Shown here: positions 18,078 through 27,240 of the stretch, piece after piece
Numbering within the stretch: the first letter of the stretch is position 1
Layout: each line of letters begins with the position of its first letter
From: Shewanella psychropiezotolerans
GTDB lineage: Bacteria > Pseudomonadota > Gammaproteobacteria > Enterobacterales > Shewanellaceae
Reading direction: 5' to 3'
Length of the DNA stretch: 64,000 nucleotides
NCBI RefSeq assembly: GCF_007197555.1
Contig: NZ_CP041614.1
Span: 5,138,001 to 5,202,000 of the forward strand
Notes under the pieces: model-generated
Told to the model about the DNA's origin: nothing
Seen by the model: only the letters and a program-made list of their open reading frames with translations
Databases searched by the model: none
Position numbers and translations under genes: made by a program

Positions 18078-18136
18078 ATACCAATTCCATTAAATTTATG
18101 ACGCTGAATGATCACTGACTTAATGGAACTGGTATA
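18078..18136. mobile_element. MITE-like element, copy C (59-bp internal deletion)
   Basis: Consists of the left and right terminal inverted repeats of the family with almost nothing between. The left end matches copy A for about 25 bp, and the right end (ctgaatgatcac to ggtata) also matches copy A. It can fold as a stem of about 25 bp and lies 19 bp after the yghU stop. Confidence 0.75.
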
Positions 18137-18161
18137 AGATTCCTATGGTATTAAGCAGAGC

Positions 18162-18410
18162 TTAATGCTTGGCTTTTACCCCGTTACGAACCATCTCTTT
18201 GCCCGTATCGAAGACTTCTTGGGTGATCCAGCGGGCATGAAGCAGTTTGTTATTGTCATCGAATACGGCGACGAAGTGGCGACCATCGGCATTATTGGTT
18301 GCCATACCGACACCGGCAACACCTTCTAGCCCCATACCACCTTTTTCTACCGACAATAAAAAGCGTTCTAGCTCTGCTAAGTTATCGATGACATCAAGTT
18401 CGTTATTCAT
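18162..18410 (-). CDS. Small hypothetical protein
   Basis: 82 residues, family not recognised. There is no signal or membrane segment. An acidic helix (LDVIDNLAELERFLLSVEK) leads to a compact Gly-rich alpha/beta part (GGMGLEGVAGVGMATNNADG, HFVAVFDDNNKLLHARW), so it looks like a folded cytosolic protein. The start ATG at 18410 lacks a strong ribosome site. It is monocistronic between yghU and pldA. Confidence 0.6.
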   Translation of the reverse strand: MNNELDVIDNLAELERFLLSVEKGGMGLEGVAGVGMATNNADGRHFVAVFDDNNKLLHARWITQEVFDTGKEMVRNGVKAKH

Positions 18411-18562
18411 CTGTTTAATACTCTTAATTCTGTATGCAACTGCACTCTGTATATAACGGCTAGTGTACGATTACTAGCAGTGCAGCTAGGCTTCAATATG
18501 TGGCATATTTTACCATAGTAAAGGATTGAAACTCACAGTTTAGAGAATTATCAAACCAGAAT

Positions 18563-19600
18563 TTAAAACATATTATTAAGTGCGATACCTAAACCAAAGC
18601 GAGTTTGGCTGTGATTATAATCAATCAGGCTATCACCATAACCGTTGAAGAAGGTCACATAGCCTTTCAACTTGCCATACAATGGGGTTGTGAGATTAAC
18701 CTGCACCGCACCATTACTGGTTGAAAAATTCTGACGTAATTTTACACTCAACTCATAATCGCCGAAATCGTAACCCATGCCGTATTCAGCATGCCCCATA
18801 TAATCGGCAATATCTGGATTATCATCGCCACCGGGTTCTAGCGGGTCAGTTTTAGCATCCTCAGGCAAGCGATACCAAGGTCTGACGAACCAGACCCAAT
18901 TCTCTTTCTCAAAAATCAATTCAGCGAAAACCCGATTCCATGAACGGGATAGTGGTACCGAGCGGCCATTCGATTGGTGCTCTATACCAAGCATGAGACC
19001 AGTATTGCTCTCATAAGGGTGCCAATCTAACGGCATCACATAGAACAACTCAGGATTGTAATTAGTTTCTCTGAATGGACTGGAAATATCGTCGGCATAT
19101 ACCTGCCACCAAGCCTCGATGGTGAATGCACCATAGATTCTATCCCCTTCTACAAATAAAGAATTGTAAGTCAGAGGAAATTTAAGGCTCAATTGAAATT
19201 TTGACTCAATATTCTTTAGCCCATCATTAAAGGGTTGATCGCTGCTGTATGCGACAGGGTTAATCTCGTTAGTGGTGTAAACCGGTAAGATGTAATTCAT
19301 TCTATGGGGCGTGAGCACAAACTCTGACTGTTCACTCTGTCTTTCTTGAATAATTCGCTTAGTGAGTGCACCAGCTTTAGTTTCTTTACCGAATAAAGTA
19401 ATGGTGTCATCACGGGCTATAGATGTTTGTGCCTCACAAATCCCCCTAATCTCACCGAGCGTCATTTCATCGGTGCCGATTTCCACCTGTTTAGCGATAC
19501 AGTCACTCATTGGCGAGGCTTGAACCTGACTAATGGTGCCTAGTAATAGAGAAGCTATACCTAAAGACTTGTAATTTAAACGTGCCAAAATAAATTCCAT
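18563..19600 (-). CDS. pldA: Outer-membrane phospholipase A (OMPLA)
   Basis: 345 residues: a signal peptide (cut near residue 28, VQAS|P), an extra N-terminal stretch of about 80 residues, then the 12-strand OMPLA barrel. The catalytic triad is visible with exact family spacing: EHQSNGRS gives His and Ser two apart, and the Asn of SRSWNR is 14 after the His, as in E. coli His142, Ser144 and Asn156. The enzyme cleaves acyl chains from phospholipids that reach the outer leaflet after damage. It ends in phenylalanine (NNMF), the usual last residue of an outer-membrane barrel. It is monocistronic. Confidence 0.92.
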   Translation of the reverse strand: MEFILARLNYKSLGIASLLLGTISQVQASPMSDCIAKQVEIGTDEMTLGEIRGICEAQTSIARDDTITLFGKETKAGALTKRIIQERQSEQSEFVLTPHRMNYILPVYTTNEINPVAYSSDQPFNDGLKNIESKFQLSLKFPLTYNSLFVEGDRIYGAFTIEAWWQVYADDISSPFRETNYNPELFYVMPLDWHPYESNTGLMLGIEHQSNGRSVPLSRSWNRVFAELIFEKENWVWFVRPWYRLPEDAKTDPLEPGGDDNPDIADYMGHAEYGMGYDFGDYELSVKLRQNFSTSNGAVQVNLTTPLYGKLKGYVTFFNGYGDSLIDYNHSQTRFGLGIALNNMF

Positions 19601-19858
19601 ATCATTGTTGATGACTGCACTGAATTAATGCGCTGTCCACTGGGAAAGGGCTTCAAAATCGCCTTATTTCATTCTAGAAATAAGGCGTTAAGAGATAATA
19701 AAAACGCTATTGCCACAGTGTACATAGTAAATTAAGTTGCAATATATTCCAACAAATCAACAAAGATTTAACCTTACACCAGCTAAATTAAATCCGATCC
19801 CGTTATCGATATAGCAAAGCTCTATCTCGCCCTGTATCATACGCGGCAGACTTTTAAG

Positions 19859-21202
19859 ATGAAGACCGACAAGATGAGTAATCCCAACAAGCCAGTCACC
19901 AATGCGCTGCTAAAGCAGGCCCACAACAACATGCCCATGGGTGTGGCCGATAGCTACCGTTACTGGGGTGAAGAAAACACCGTATTCGTTAAGAGCAGCC
20001 TGGGCTGCACCATTACCGATGCAGACGACCAAGAGTTTATCGATTTCCGCCTCGCTTACGGGCCTATTATCTTGGGCTATCGCGATAGCAGAGTCGATCA
20101 AGAAGTGGTTGCTGCCATCACAGAGCGCGGCACCATTTCAGGCTTCTCAACCGATCTTGATTCTCAGGTGGTCGAGCTGATTAAGCTGATGTGTCCGAAC
20201 ATTGAAAAGATGCGTTTTGCCAACTCAGGCACCGAAGCTGTGATTGGTGCGGTACGTACCGCCCGCGGTTTTACTGGCCGCAATAAGATTGTGGTGGTTG
20301 AAGGCGGTTTTCATGGTCTATACGACGAGATGATGTGGAAATCTGATGTCGATAATTGGGACAGCGAAACCCAAGCGGCGCCAAAGATTGCCGCTTTTGG
20401 TGGCGGTATTCCTGAAGCGAGTCGCGAGCACCTGGAAACAGTCCCTCTTAATGATTTTGCAGCCATTGATGACGTCTTTGCTCGTGTCGGCGATGACATT
20501 GCGGCCATAGTGATAGAGCCGATTCTAGGCAATTGTGGCAGCATCGCCTCGACCCAAGAATACATGCAAAAATTGCGTGATATCTGTGATGCCAATGGCA
20601 CCTTGCTTATCATGGATGAAGTTAAAACGGGTTTCCGCGTGGCTAAAGGTGGCGCACAGGAACTCTATGGCATTCACGCCGATCTAACCACATACGCTAA
20701 GGCCATGGGCAATGGCTATCCGGTAGCCGCCTTCGGTGGTCGCAAGGAAGTCATGGACGTGATTGGCTTCGGCAAAAATGGCGTTACTCACGGTGGCACC
20801 TATACCGCTAACATGATCGCCCTAAGCGCCGCCAAAGCAACGCTGACGATTTTGAATGAAACCGATGCCTACGAGACCATCAATAAAGCCGGCGCCGATA
20901 TCCAACAGGTGTTGTCACGAGTATTTACTAAACACGGTATCGAGCATAAGTTTGCCGGCCCAGATGCCATGTTCGGCATTCACTTCGGCAGTCAGGTACC
21001 CCATAACTATCGTGACTGGAAGAAGACTGACAGCGAGCTGTATACCGAGTTTGCCCATAACTTGATTAAAAGCGGCATCATGCTTGAGCCTGATTCCCGC
21101 GAGCCTTGGTTTATCTGTGAATCTCATAAGGACATAGATCTGGCCAAGCTCGAAGAGATTGCCGATGCTGCCATGGCGAAGGCCATAGCCGATCGCAAGT
21201 AA
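19859..21202 (+). CDS. Class III PLP-dependent aminotransferase (glutamate-1-semialdehyde aminomutase-like)
   Basis: 447 residues with the fold-type I pattern. FANSGTEAVIGAVRTARGFT (about 119-138) is the PLP phosphate-binding region, LLIMDEVKTGFR (about 250-261) holds the cofactor-contacting Asp, and the Schiff-base lysine is in YAKAMGNGYP. Sequence features resemble GSA aminomutase and related amino-acid or amine transaminases. True HemL is usually found elsewhere and is shorter at the N-terminus, so a catabolic role is as likely. Substrate unknown. Start ATG 19859; ATG 19874 (MSNPNKP) is an alternative. It is monocistronic. Confidence 0.8.
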   Translation: MKTDKMSNPNKPVTNALLKQAHNNMPMGVADSYRYWGEENTVFVKSSLGCTITDADDQEFIDFRLAYGPIILGYRDSRVDQEVVAAITERGTISGFSTDLDSQVVELIKLMCPNIEKMRFANSGTEAVIGAVRTARGFTGRNKIVVVEGGFHGLYDEMMWKSDVDNWDSETQAAPKIAAFGGGIPEASREHLETVPLNDFAAIDDVFARVGDDIAAIVIEPILGNCGSIASTQEYMQKLRDICDANGTLLIMDEVKTGFRVAKGGAQELYGIHADLTTYAKAMGNGYPVAAFGGRKEVMDVIGFGKNGVTHGGTYTANMIALSAAKATLTILNETDAYETINKAGADIQQVLSRVFTKHGIEHKFAGPDAMFGIHFGSQVPHNYRDWKKTDSELYTEFAHNLIKSGIMLEPDSREPWFICESHKDIDLAKLEEIADAAMAKAIADRK

Positions 21203-21296
21203 GGCTTAGCTTAAATACCCACAGCAAGCTCAAGGGTGCGATCCATGGTTAAATATGGCCGCACCTTTTGTTACTCTAATATCCCACCAGCCCCTT

Positions 21297-21956
21297 TTAA
21301 CTAGTAAGACTCGCTTTATTGCTCTTTGCCAGATAACTAGTCGACAGATAGAAATCATTAAACACTTGCTCAAAATCACCTGAGACAGAATGCTTTACAA
21401 TATCCAGAGATAACAGGGACATTTGCCACTTTTTAACGAGTGGGTAGTTCTCTAAGAAATCGAAATCAATCCTCTCCTCGACTAATTTCGCACGATACAA
21501 GATAGGTAACCAGGCAATATCGACGCGGCTTATCTCTTCGCCCATAAAGTAGCAGTGCTTACCGAGTTGCCGCTCCATATTCGCAATGGCTTTTTCAAAT
21601 ACGGCAAGATGAGTCTCGAACTCAGATTGAGTTTCACTTCTCATGGTGCTGCACTGTGGCACGTAGTTTTTAGACCCGTAATTTGCCCAAGCTTCTATTA
21701 AGGCCGCTTCCTCTTTAGTCTTGGCCTGATAAATCCCGCCATGAAGCGACTCCAGATAACTCACTATCGCATCGGCATCAAACAAGACTTCTCCAGACTC
21801 GGTGATTAACACTGGCGCTTTGCCATTTGGAGAGATATCGAACAAACAATTGTCAAAGTCAGCATATTCAACTTCATAAGGCAGCTTAGTCGCTTCAAGC
21901 ATTGCGGTTACGTACTGAAAAAAAGGGCAAACCTTAAAACTAATGACTTTAATCAT
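21297..21956 (-). CDS. Glutathione S-transferase family protein (tandem paralogue 1)
   Basis: 219 residues from ATG 21956, preceded by AGGATTTGATT; a TTG at 21962 is the longer option. The N-terminus MIKVISFKVCPFFQYVTAML is a thioredoxin fold with Cys in the active loop, which points to thiol-transfer (Omega/Beta-like) chemistry rather than Ser/Tyr conjugation. NGKAPVL gives the cis-proline loop. It is clearly paralogous to the next upstream gene (22064-22762), both starting with the ISFK-CPF pattern and ending in FxxFYL. The gap of about 107 bp and shared direction suggest a tandem duplication, possibly an operon. Confidence 0.82.
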   Translation of the reverse strand: MIKVISFKVCPFFQYVTAMLEATKLPYEVEYADFDNCLFDISPNGKAPVLITESGEVLFDADAIVSYLESLHGGIYQAKTKEEAALIEAWANYGSKNYVPQCSTMRSETQSEFETHLAVFEKAIANMERQLGKHCYFMGEEISRVDIAWLPILYRAKLVEERIDFDFLENYPLVKKWQMSLLSLDIVKHSVSGDFEQVFNDFYLSTSYLAKSNKASLTS

Positions 21957-22063
21957 AATCAAATCCTAGGGGATGAATCCCCTCAAAGTTACCTGGGAAG
22001 TATTGAATAAAAGGGAAGTAGAGAATGTGATGACTCTAGCTAGCTAATCTCAGCTCGCGCTAG

Positions 22064-22762
22064 TTAACCGCAACAAGCACTAGAGCCACAAATTCCAGCC
22101 TGCTGCACATTTTGTCCCTCACCTAAGTAGGTATTAGTGAGGTAAAAATTCTTAAATAGCGGCTCAAAGTCTTCCGAAACTGTATTTCCCATGGCTAGGC
22201 TAGATAACACATTCTGTTGCCAAGCCTGAGACTTGGTCAAACCACAGAGAAAGTCATAATTAGTGTATTTTTTAACTATCGCAGCACGATGCAACAATGG
22301 CACCCAGGCAATATCGACATTACTTAGCTCATCAGACTTAAAGAACTTAGTCTTGCCGGAAAGCTGGGCCTCAACCTTAGCAAAGGCCGCAACCAACTTT
22401 TCTGAACGCTTGATAAAGATCTCTTTATCCTTGCTACTCATGGTGCCGCATTGAACCAGATAGTGTTTAGACCCTAAGTAACTCCAAGCTCTATCTTGAG
22501 CCCGCTGCTCATTGCTCACCCCTTCCTCCAAAGGACCATACTCATCTTCGATATATCCAATGATTGCATCAGACTCAAACAACGCGGTGCCAGACTCAGT
22601 TATCATCACAGGCACCTGACCATTTGGTGCCAAGTCTAAGAACCACTGTGGCTTATCTTTGAGGTTGATATATTCAATCTCGAATGGGATCTTCTTGGCT
22701 TCTAATGCAGCGGTGACACGCTGAACAAAAGGACAAATTTTAAAGCTAATTAGTTTGATCAT
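22064..22762 (-). CDS. Glutathione S-transferase family protein with Cys-rich tail (tandem paralogue 2)
   Basis: 232 residues. MIKLISFKICPFVQRVTAAL carries the active-site Cys, NGQVPVM the cis-proline, and LFESDAIIGYIEDEYG the glutathione-contacting helix. The C-terminus ends in QQAGICGSSACCG, which adds four cysteines not present in the neighbouring paralogue. That tail could bind a metal or be a redox switch; this is inference only. A weak ribosome site precedes ATG 22762. It lies between the DyP peroxidase terminator and paralogue 1. Confidence 0.82.
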   Translation of the reverse strand: MIKLISFKICPFVQRVTAALEAKKIPFEIEYINLKDKPQWFLDLAPNGQVPVMITESGTALFESDAIIGYIEDEYGPLEEGVSNEQRAQDRAWSYLGSKHYLVQCGTMSSKDKEIFIKRSEKLVAAFAKVEAQLSGKTKFFKSDELSNVDIAWVPLLHRAAIVKKYTNYDFLCGLTKSQAWQQNVLSSLAMGNTVSEDFEPLFKNFYLTNTYLGEGQNVQQAGICGSSACCG

Positions 22763-22875
22763 ATTTTTATCTCTCGTCTTTACAGAATGGATTGTATCTA
22801 CATTGAATAAGACGAGAGTAATTCGAAAAGGATGGAAATATTTTAACGTTTTTCTTGGCAGCTTTTTACAAGGAT

Positions 22876-22907
22876 AAAAAATGCCACTAAGTTTAACTTA
22901 GCGGCAT
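22876..22907 (-). terminator. Terminator of the DyP peroxidase gene
   Basis: Stem 22881-22892 with 22896-22907 (one A/C mismatch), followed on the minus strand by five T residues. It is about 60 bp after the DyP stop. Confidence 0.75.
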
Positions 22908-22967
22908 TCAAACTGAGAGTGGATTTTTTCGATTAAAATTCTTTCGATTCAGCTAAATCGGTGGCAG

Positions 22968-23906
22968 TTAAATCCCAGCCTTAGTTTGCATAAAATCCAA
23001 TGATGGTGCGAAGAATGAAGAGCCGGTCAGCGCCTGAGTGAAATGCAGAAGGTGATCATGATTTCCATTGCCATCACCGTGAACCATGCTCTCAAGCATC
23101 TTCTCAAAGTTATTCGAGTTACGACAGTTTGAGATAAACATCAAACCTTGCTCTTTAACCGACCCATAAGGCATGCTTTGCCTGAGGATCTCCATTGACT
23201 TACCATCACTGTCTTTTAGATTGACGCGCTTGATATGACTGGTGAGCGGCTTATCTGCTGATTCATATTCGATATTATCTTGTTTGGTTCTACCGATAAT
23301 ATCTTCCTGCTTTTTCTGTGGCAGACGATTCCATTTACTCAGGTTATGAGCAAACTTCTGTACATGAATATAACTGCCCGATTTAAAAGCTGCATCTTCA
23401 TCACCGATCAGGGCGACCTCCTGACGACTACGTCCCTTAGGGTTTTCTGTCCCATCGACGAAACCGGTAAGATCTCGGTTGTCCATGAAACGAAAGCCTC
23501 GTTCTTCATCGACCAAGTCGACTAAACCTTCGAACATCTGCGAGATTTCATTCGCCACCAGATGCAAGATATCGAAACGATCACAGCGAACATGAACGAA
23601 GAGATCGTACTCGAGAGCCGGTGCATCCCGATTATCGGCATTCATGGCAGGAAACGGCTTGAGTTGAGCCGGACGGGCAGAAGGATACAAACTATCCCAA
23701 TAGTTGGCGCCCACAGCCAGAAAACCGTTGAATGCACTATCGGCATATTGATCGGTCAACTCATAAATATATTGAGCCACATTAGCAATACAAGGACGCA
23801 GATCTGTCTCTACCCCCTCATTGGCATTAAACATCAAATATATACTGTGCAAATTTCCTTCCGCACACACACCTAACTGTTCACGAGGCATAACCTGATT
23901 ATCCAT
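22968..23906 (-). CDS. Dye-decolourising (DyP-type) heme peroxidase
   Basis: 312 residues, the size of the compact bacterial DyP group (YfeX-like). RDLTGFVDGTENPKGRSR (about 143-160) is the diagnostic GxxDG motif, whose Asp activates hydrogen peroxide. The C-terminal LMFISNCRNSNNFEKML contains the conserved arginine region. There is no Tat signal, so it is cytosolic. Members oxidise dyes or porphyrinogens, and some are encapsulin cargo; no encapsulin gene is in this window. Its promoter region holds a perfect 10-bp inverted repeat (23941-23970), and the next operon downstream in coordinates is an iron importer. Confidence 0.9.
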   Translation of the reverse strand: MDNQVMPREQLGVCAEGNLHSIYLMFNANEGVETDLRPCIANVAQYIYELTDQYADSAFNGFLAVGANYWDSLYPSARPAQLKPFPAMNADNRDAPALEYDLFVHVRCDRFDILHLVANEISQMFEGLVDLVDEERGFRFMDNRDLTGFVDGTENPKGRSRQEVALIGDEDAAFKSGSYIHVQKFAHNLSKWNRLPQKKQEDIIGRTKQDNIEYESADKPLTSHIKRVNLKDSDGKSMEILRQSMPYGSVKEQGLMFISNCRNSNNFEKMLESMVHGDGNGNHDHLLHFTQALTGSSFFAPSLDFMQTKAGI

Positions 23907-23940
23907 CTCTCAATTACCTTCAGCACTATTTCAATTTCGG

Positions 23941-23970
23941 CATTATTATCCATAACTTTAGATAATAATG
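23941..23970. promoter_or_regulatory. Perfect 10-10-10 inverted repeat upstream of the DyP gene
   Basis: cattattatc and its exact reverse complement gataataatg are separated by 10 nt, centred about 50 bp before the DyP start codon. The arms resemble halves of a Fur box (GATAAT units), and a symmetric spacing of two helical turns suits a dimeric regulator. Which protein binds is unknown. Confidence 0.45.
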
Positions 23971-24040
23971 ACATTAACTAACGCACATTTAATCACTTTG
24001 ACGAAAACAATTAAGTTAACACAGTAGGCATCTGGGATCT

Positions 24041-25069
24041 TCAGAATACGACTAAAGAGTGAGCCTGGGCCTGAAGATGTACTTTCTGACCGGGCATAAG
24101 CTGACTGAGCTGACTCTTCACCTCATAGAAATGTTGCGACACCTGAACCTGATAATGACAAATGTTACCCAGGAAGCGACGCTCTATGATCACTCCAAGG
24201 CCTTGCTCATCGGCGGTGATTTCCAGTTGCTGGGGCCTGATAAGGATCTCACCTCGATAGCTTACTGGATGCGATAGCCGTGTGGTACTGGTGAGTAAGC
24301 CAATAGGTGTATCGACGACAAAATCATCTTTAACCGATGCGGGAATATAATTGCCACTACCTAAAAAGTCCGCGACATATCTATCCTTGGGCGCCGTGTA
24401 TAGCTCCTCTGCCGTGCCATACTGGACGATATACCCCTCCTTGAACAGAGCAAGTTTGTCGGCGAACACGAAGGCTTCGTCTTTGCTATGTGTGACAAAC
24501 ACGGCGCTGACATTCCTCAGTTTCAGAATATTGCGGATCTCTAACATCATCTCACCGCGTACCTTGGCATCGATATTAGAGAAAGGCTCATCTAGCAGTA
24601 ATAGCTCAGGCTCATAAGCCAAGGCTCTGGCGATCGAGACTCTTTGTTGTTGGCCGCCTGAGAGTTCATGGGGATAACGCTTAGCAAGCCCTTCGAGCTT
24701 GACGAGTTCGAGCATCTCATCCAGTCTGGCTAATCTTTCAGCCTTATCTAAATCTTTAACCCCGAACAGAATATTATCGGCAACGTTAAGATGCGGGAAG
24801 AGTGCATAATCCTGGAAAATCATCCCAACGCCTCTTTGTTCACTCGGGGTAAACACATGAGGTCCAGTCAAGATTTCGCCATTAATGCTGATTTCACCTT
24901 GGCTCACGGCTTGTAACCCGGCGATAGCCCTAAGCAAGGTCGTCTTACCACAACCACTGGGACCCAGAAGCGCAGCTATCTCCCCTTTTTCCAGGGTTAA
25001 ATCTAACCCTTTCAACACCTGCTGACCTTGATAGTCACTGTGCACGCCTCGAATACTTAATGTCGACAT
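24041..25069 (-). CDS. fbpC: Iron(III) ABC importer, ATP-binding protein
   Basis: 342 residues from ATG 25069, which follows AGGAAAAA; an upstream TTG at 25099 is less likely. Walker A is GPSGCGKTTLL, the signature LSGGQQQRVSIARAL, and Walker B LLLLDEPFSNID. The C-terminal about 100 residues form a TOBE-like domain. It energises the permease encoded just upstream (gap 42 bp) for uptake of ferric iron from the periplasm. FbpC/PotA-type ATPases look alike; the gene order with an iron-type binding protein and the Fur box supports iron. It is the last gene of fbpABC. Confidence 0.88.
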   Translation of the reverse strand: MSTLSIRGVHSDYQGQQVLKGLDLTLEKGEIAALLGPSGCGKTTLLRAIAGLQAVSQGEISINGEILTGPHVFTPSEQRGVGMIFQDYALFPHLNVADNILFGVKDLDKAERLARLDEMLELVKLEGLAKRYPHELSGGQQQRVSIARALAYEPELLLLDEPFSNIDAKVRGEMMLEIRNILKLRNVSAVFVTHSKDEAFVFADKLALFKEGYIVQYGTAEELYTAPKDRYVADFLGSGNYIPASVKDDFVVDTPIGLLTSTTRLSHPVSYRGEILIRPQQLEITADEQGLGVIIERRFLGNICHYQVQVSQHFYEVKSQLSQLMPGQKVHLQAQAHSLVVF

Positions 25070-25111
25070 TTTTTCCTTGCTCCGGCAAATAAAACCCAAA
25101 AGGATTAATCG

Positions 25112-26743
25112 TTAGTTTTCTTGCTCTAAAGAGCGATTTAAATAAATAAGCGGCACCAGGCCAACCAGCACAATCACAATCGCGGCGAGTGCACCATGCT
25201 CGAGTTGCTCGTCGGAGACGAACTGAAATACATAAGTAGCTAAGTTTTCGAAACCCACGGGACGTAATAATAAGGCCACGGGTAACTCCTTCATACACTC
25301 GATAAACACCAGCAATAACCCAGCGAAGATCCCCTTTCTCAGTAATGGAATGTGTACTCGCCACAGCAAGGCTTTAGGCTTAAGCCCCATAGTGATAGCC
25401 GCCATGTCCAGTGAAGGTGAGATTCGTTTATAACTATTCTCAACACTGCCGATGGCGATGGCCGAAAAACGAATGCAGAAGGCAAAGATAATAATAAATA
25501 CACTACCGGTAAAGACTAGTCCAGGTCCTGCTTGACCAAAATATTCATAGAGATCATTGACGGCAAAATCCAGCATGGTGAAGGGCACCAGAATACCGAT
25601 AGCCAACACGGTCCCGGGAAGTGCATACCCAGTCGAGGCGAGCCGAGAGGGCAAGATATCTGAGGCTCTAGGGCTAATTCTTCGAATGAATATCAAGAAT
25701 ACGCCGATAAATACCGCGATAACACTGACAATCGCGGCGATATAAAGACTGTTGAAACTATACAGCCAAAACGCTGCATTCCAACTTTCATCGAAATAAT
25801 CCCAGGCATATTGCAACAAAATAACAAACGGCAGCAGGAATGAAAACAAGAGTAAGAGGCTACAATAGGCTGTGGCCAAGCCGGAATTTACGCCCTTAAG
25901 CTTAGATACAGAGTTTTCATTGGGGCCAGATTGCTTCTGAAATAATTGCTGCTTTCTTCGTGCAAACCGCTCGAAGCCTATCATGGAAAAGACCACTAAT
26001 AGCATGATAGCAGACAGCTTGGCTGCAGCCGATAAGCTGCCATAGCCAAGCCAGGTATCGTAAACTGCCGTCGTTAGTGTAGGCACTGCGAAATAACTCA
26101 CAGTAGCAAAATCCGCCGCAGTCTCCATCGCCACCAACGATGCACCGACCGCCAAGGCAGGCCTTGCCATAGGCAGACTCAGGCGCCAAAAGCTCTGCCA
26201 GGGACCACAGCCCATGACTCTTGAAGCATGTTGCAGACTAGATGATTGCTCCATAAAGGCCGTTCTGGCGAGGAGATAAATATAGGGAAATAGCACCAGG
26301 GCAAGCACCACTGAGGCGCCCCCTAAGCTTCTTACCTCAGGGAAGTAATAATCGCTCGGAGATTGCCAGTCAAACCAGAGACGCAGCATCTTTTGCACAG
26401 GTCCGGCATAATCCAATAGATCCGTATAGACATACGCCACCACATAAGCAGGCATAGCTAAGGGAAGTAACAGTGCCCACTGAAACATTTTCCGCCCGGG
26501 GAATTGACACTTAGCCACCAGCCAGGCGGCGGGCGTCGCAATCAGCAATGCACAGATACAGACACCGAGCATAAGTAAAATAGTATTACTGATATAAGTA
26601 GGCAGCACGGTATTAAAAAGATGGCTAAACACATCCTCATCGGGAACGAAGGCCTGAGCTATGATAGCCAGCAGTGGCAGTATGATTATCGCCGCGATGA
26701 GATAGCCGACGAGAGACCAAGTTCTGGATAAACCTAAAATCAT
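25112..26743 (-). CDS. fbpB: Iron(III) ABC importer, fused permease
   Basis: About 543 residues with some 12 transmembrane segments in two homologous halves, each with the binding-protein-dependent transport EAA-type loop (ASRVMGCGPWQSFWRLSLPM and AAITMGLKPKALLWRVHIPL). This duplicated layout is typical of FbpB/SfuB. The start is taken at ATG 26743; a GTG at 26755 is possible. A MITE copy lies 30-360 bp upstream, between this gene and fbpA, so its transcription may rely on read-through past the fbpA terminator or on a promoter near the MITE. Confidence 0.88.
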   Translation of the reverse strand: MILGLSRTWSLVGYLIAAIIILPLLAIIAQAFVPDEDVFSHLFNTVLPTYISNTILLMLGVCICALLIATPAAWLVAKCQFPGRKMFQWALLLPLAMPAYVVAYVYTDLLDYAGPVQKMLRLWFDWQSPSDYYFPEVRSLGGASVVLALVLFPYIYLLARTAFMEQSSSLQHASRVMGCGPWQSFWRLSLPMARPALAVGASLVAMETAADFATVSYFAVPTLTTAVYDTWLGYGSLSAAAKLSAIMLLVVFSMIGFERFARRKQQLFQKQSGPNENSVSKLKGVNSGLATAYCSLLLLFSFLLPFVILLQYAWDYFDESWNAAFWLYSFNSLYIAAIVSVIAVFIGVFLIFIRRISPRASDILPSRLASTGYALPGTVLAIGILVPFTMLDFAVNDLYEYFGQAGPGLVFTGSVFIIIFAFCIRFSAIAIGSVENSYKRISPSLDMAAITMGLKPKALLWRVHIPLLRKGIFAGLLLVFIECMKELPVALLLRPVGFENLATYVFQFVSDEQLEHGALAAIVIVLVGLVPLIYLNRSLEQEN

Positions 26744-26772
26744 TGATGGGTCCACTTTATTTGACGGGGTAT

Positions 26773-27103
26773 TATACCAACCTCATTAAATATCTGTTCA
26801 GTTCAGAGCCACTCAGGCTTTTCAATTCAAGGCGCATTGATGTAGAAATGGTTATTCCCTTTTAAATCAGTGCAACACAGAAGTGGAACGCCTGAGAGGC
26901 TCACGTAGTGCGGCCGATGTTTAAAGCAAAGGGCAAAGCCCTTTATGCTGCGTTACATGTTCTCGATATACGACTGAATGAATTCAGAAGGTAGAGCAAC
27001 GCAGGAGCTTGTTGCCGAGAATAACTATTAGCTTCAAAATCCGCCTTGCCTACAGCGCTTTGAACTCCCGCTGAAAGGACACATATTAAATAGGGTTGGT
27101 ATT
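26773..27103. mobile_element. MITE-like element, copy B, between fbpA and fbpB
   Basis: Terminal inverted repeats of about 32 bp (left tataccaacctcattaaat, right atttaatagggttggtat type with small differences). The interior is very similar to copy A over its whole length. No ORF. It splits the iron importer operon between the fbpA terminator (27196-27221) and the fbpB start. Confidence 0.75.
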
Positions 27104-27191
27104 ATCCCCGACCAACCTAAATCTAAGCTTAAATGAGAAGAATTATAATACCGATTAGTATCACTGACTAAATATGTTAGCCATGACTCAA

Positions 27192-27221
27192 ACAAAAATA
27201 GCCTTCAATTGAAGGCTATTT
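27192..27221 (-). terminator. Terminator directly after fbpA
   Basis: A perfect palindrome of about 26 bp (27196-27221) ends on the minus strand in a T run. It is 20 bp after the fbpA stop. It probably lets fbpA be expressed above fbpB and fbpC, as often seen for binding proteins. Confidence 0.75.
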
Positions 27222-27240
27222 CATATTCAAGCATATTTTT

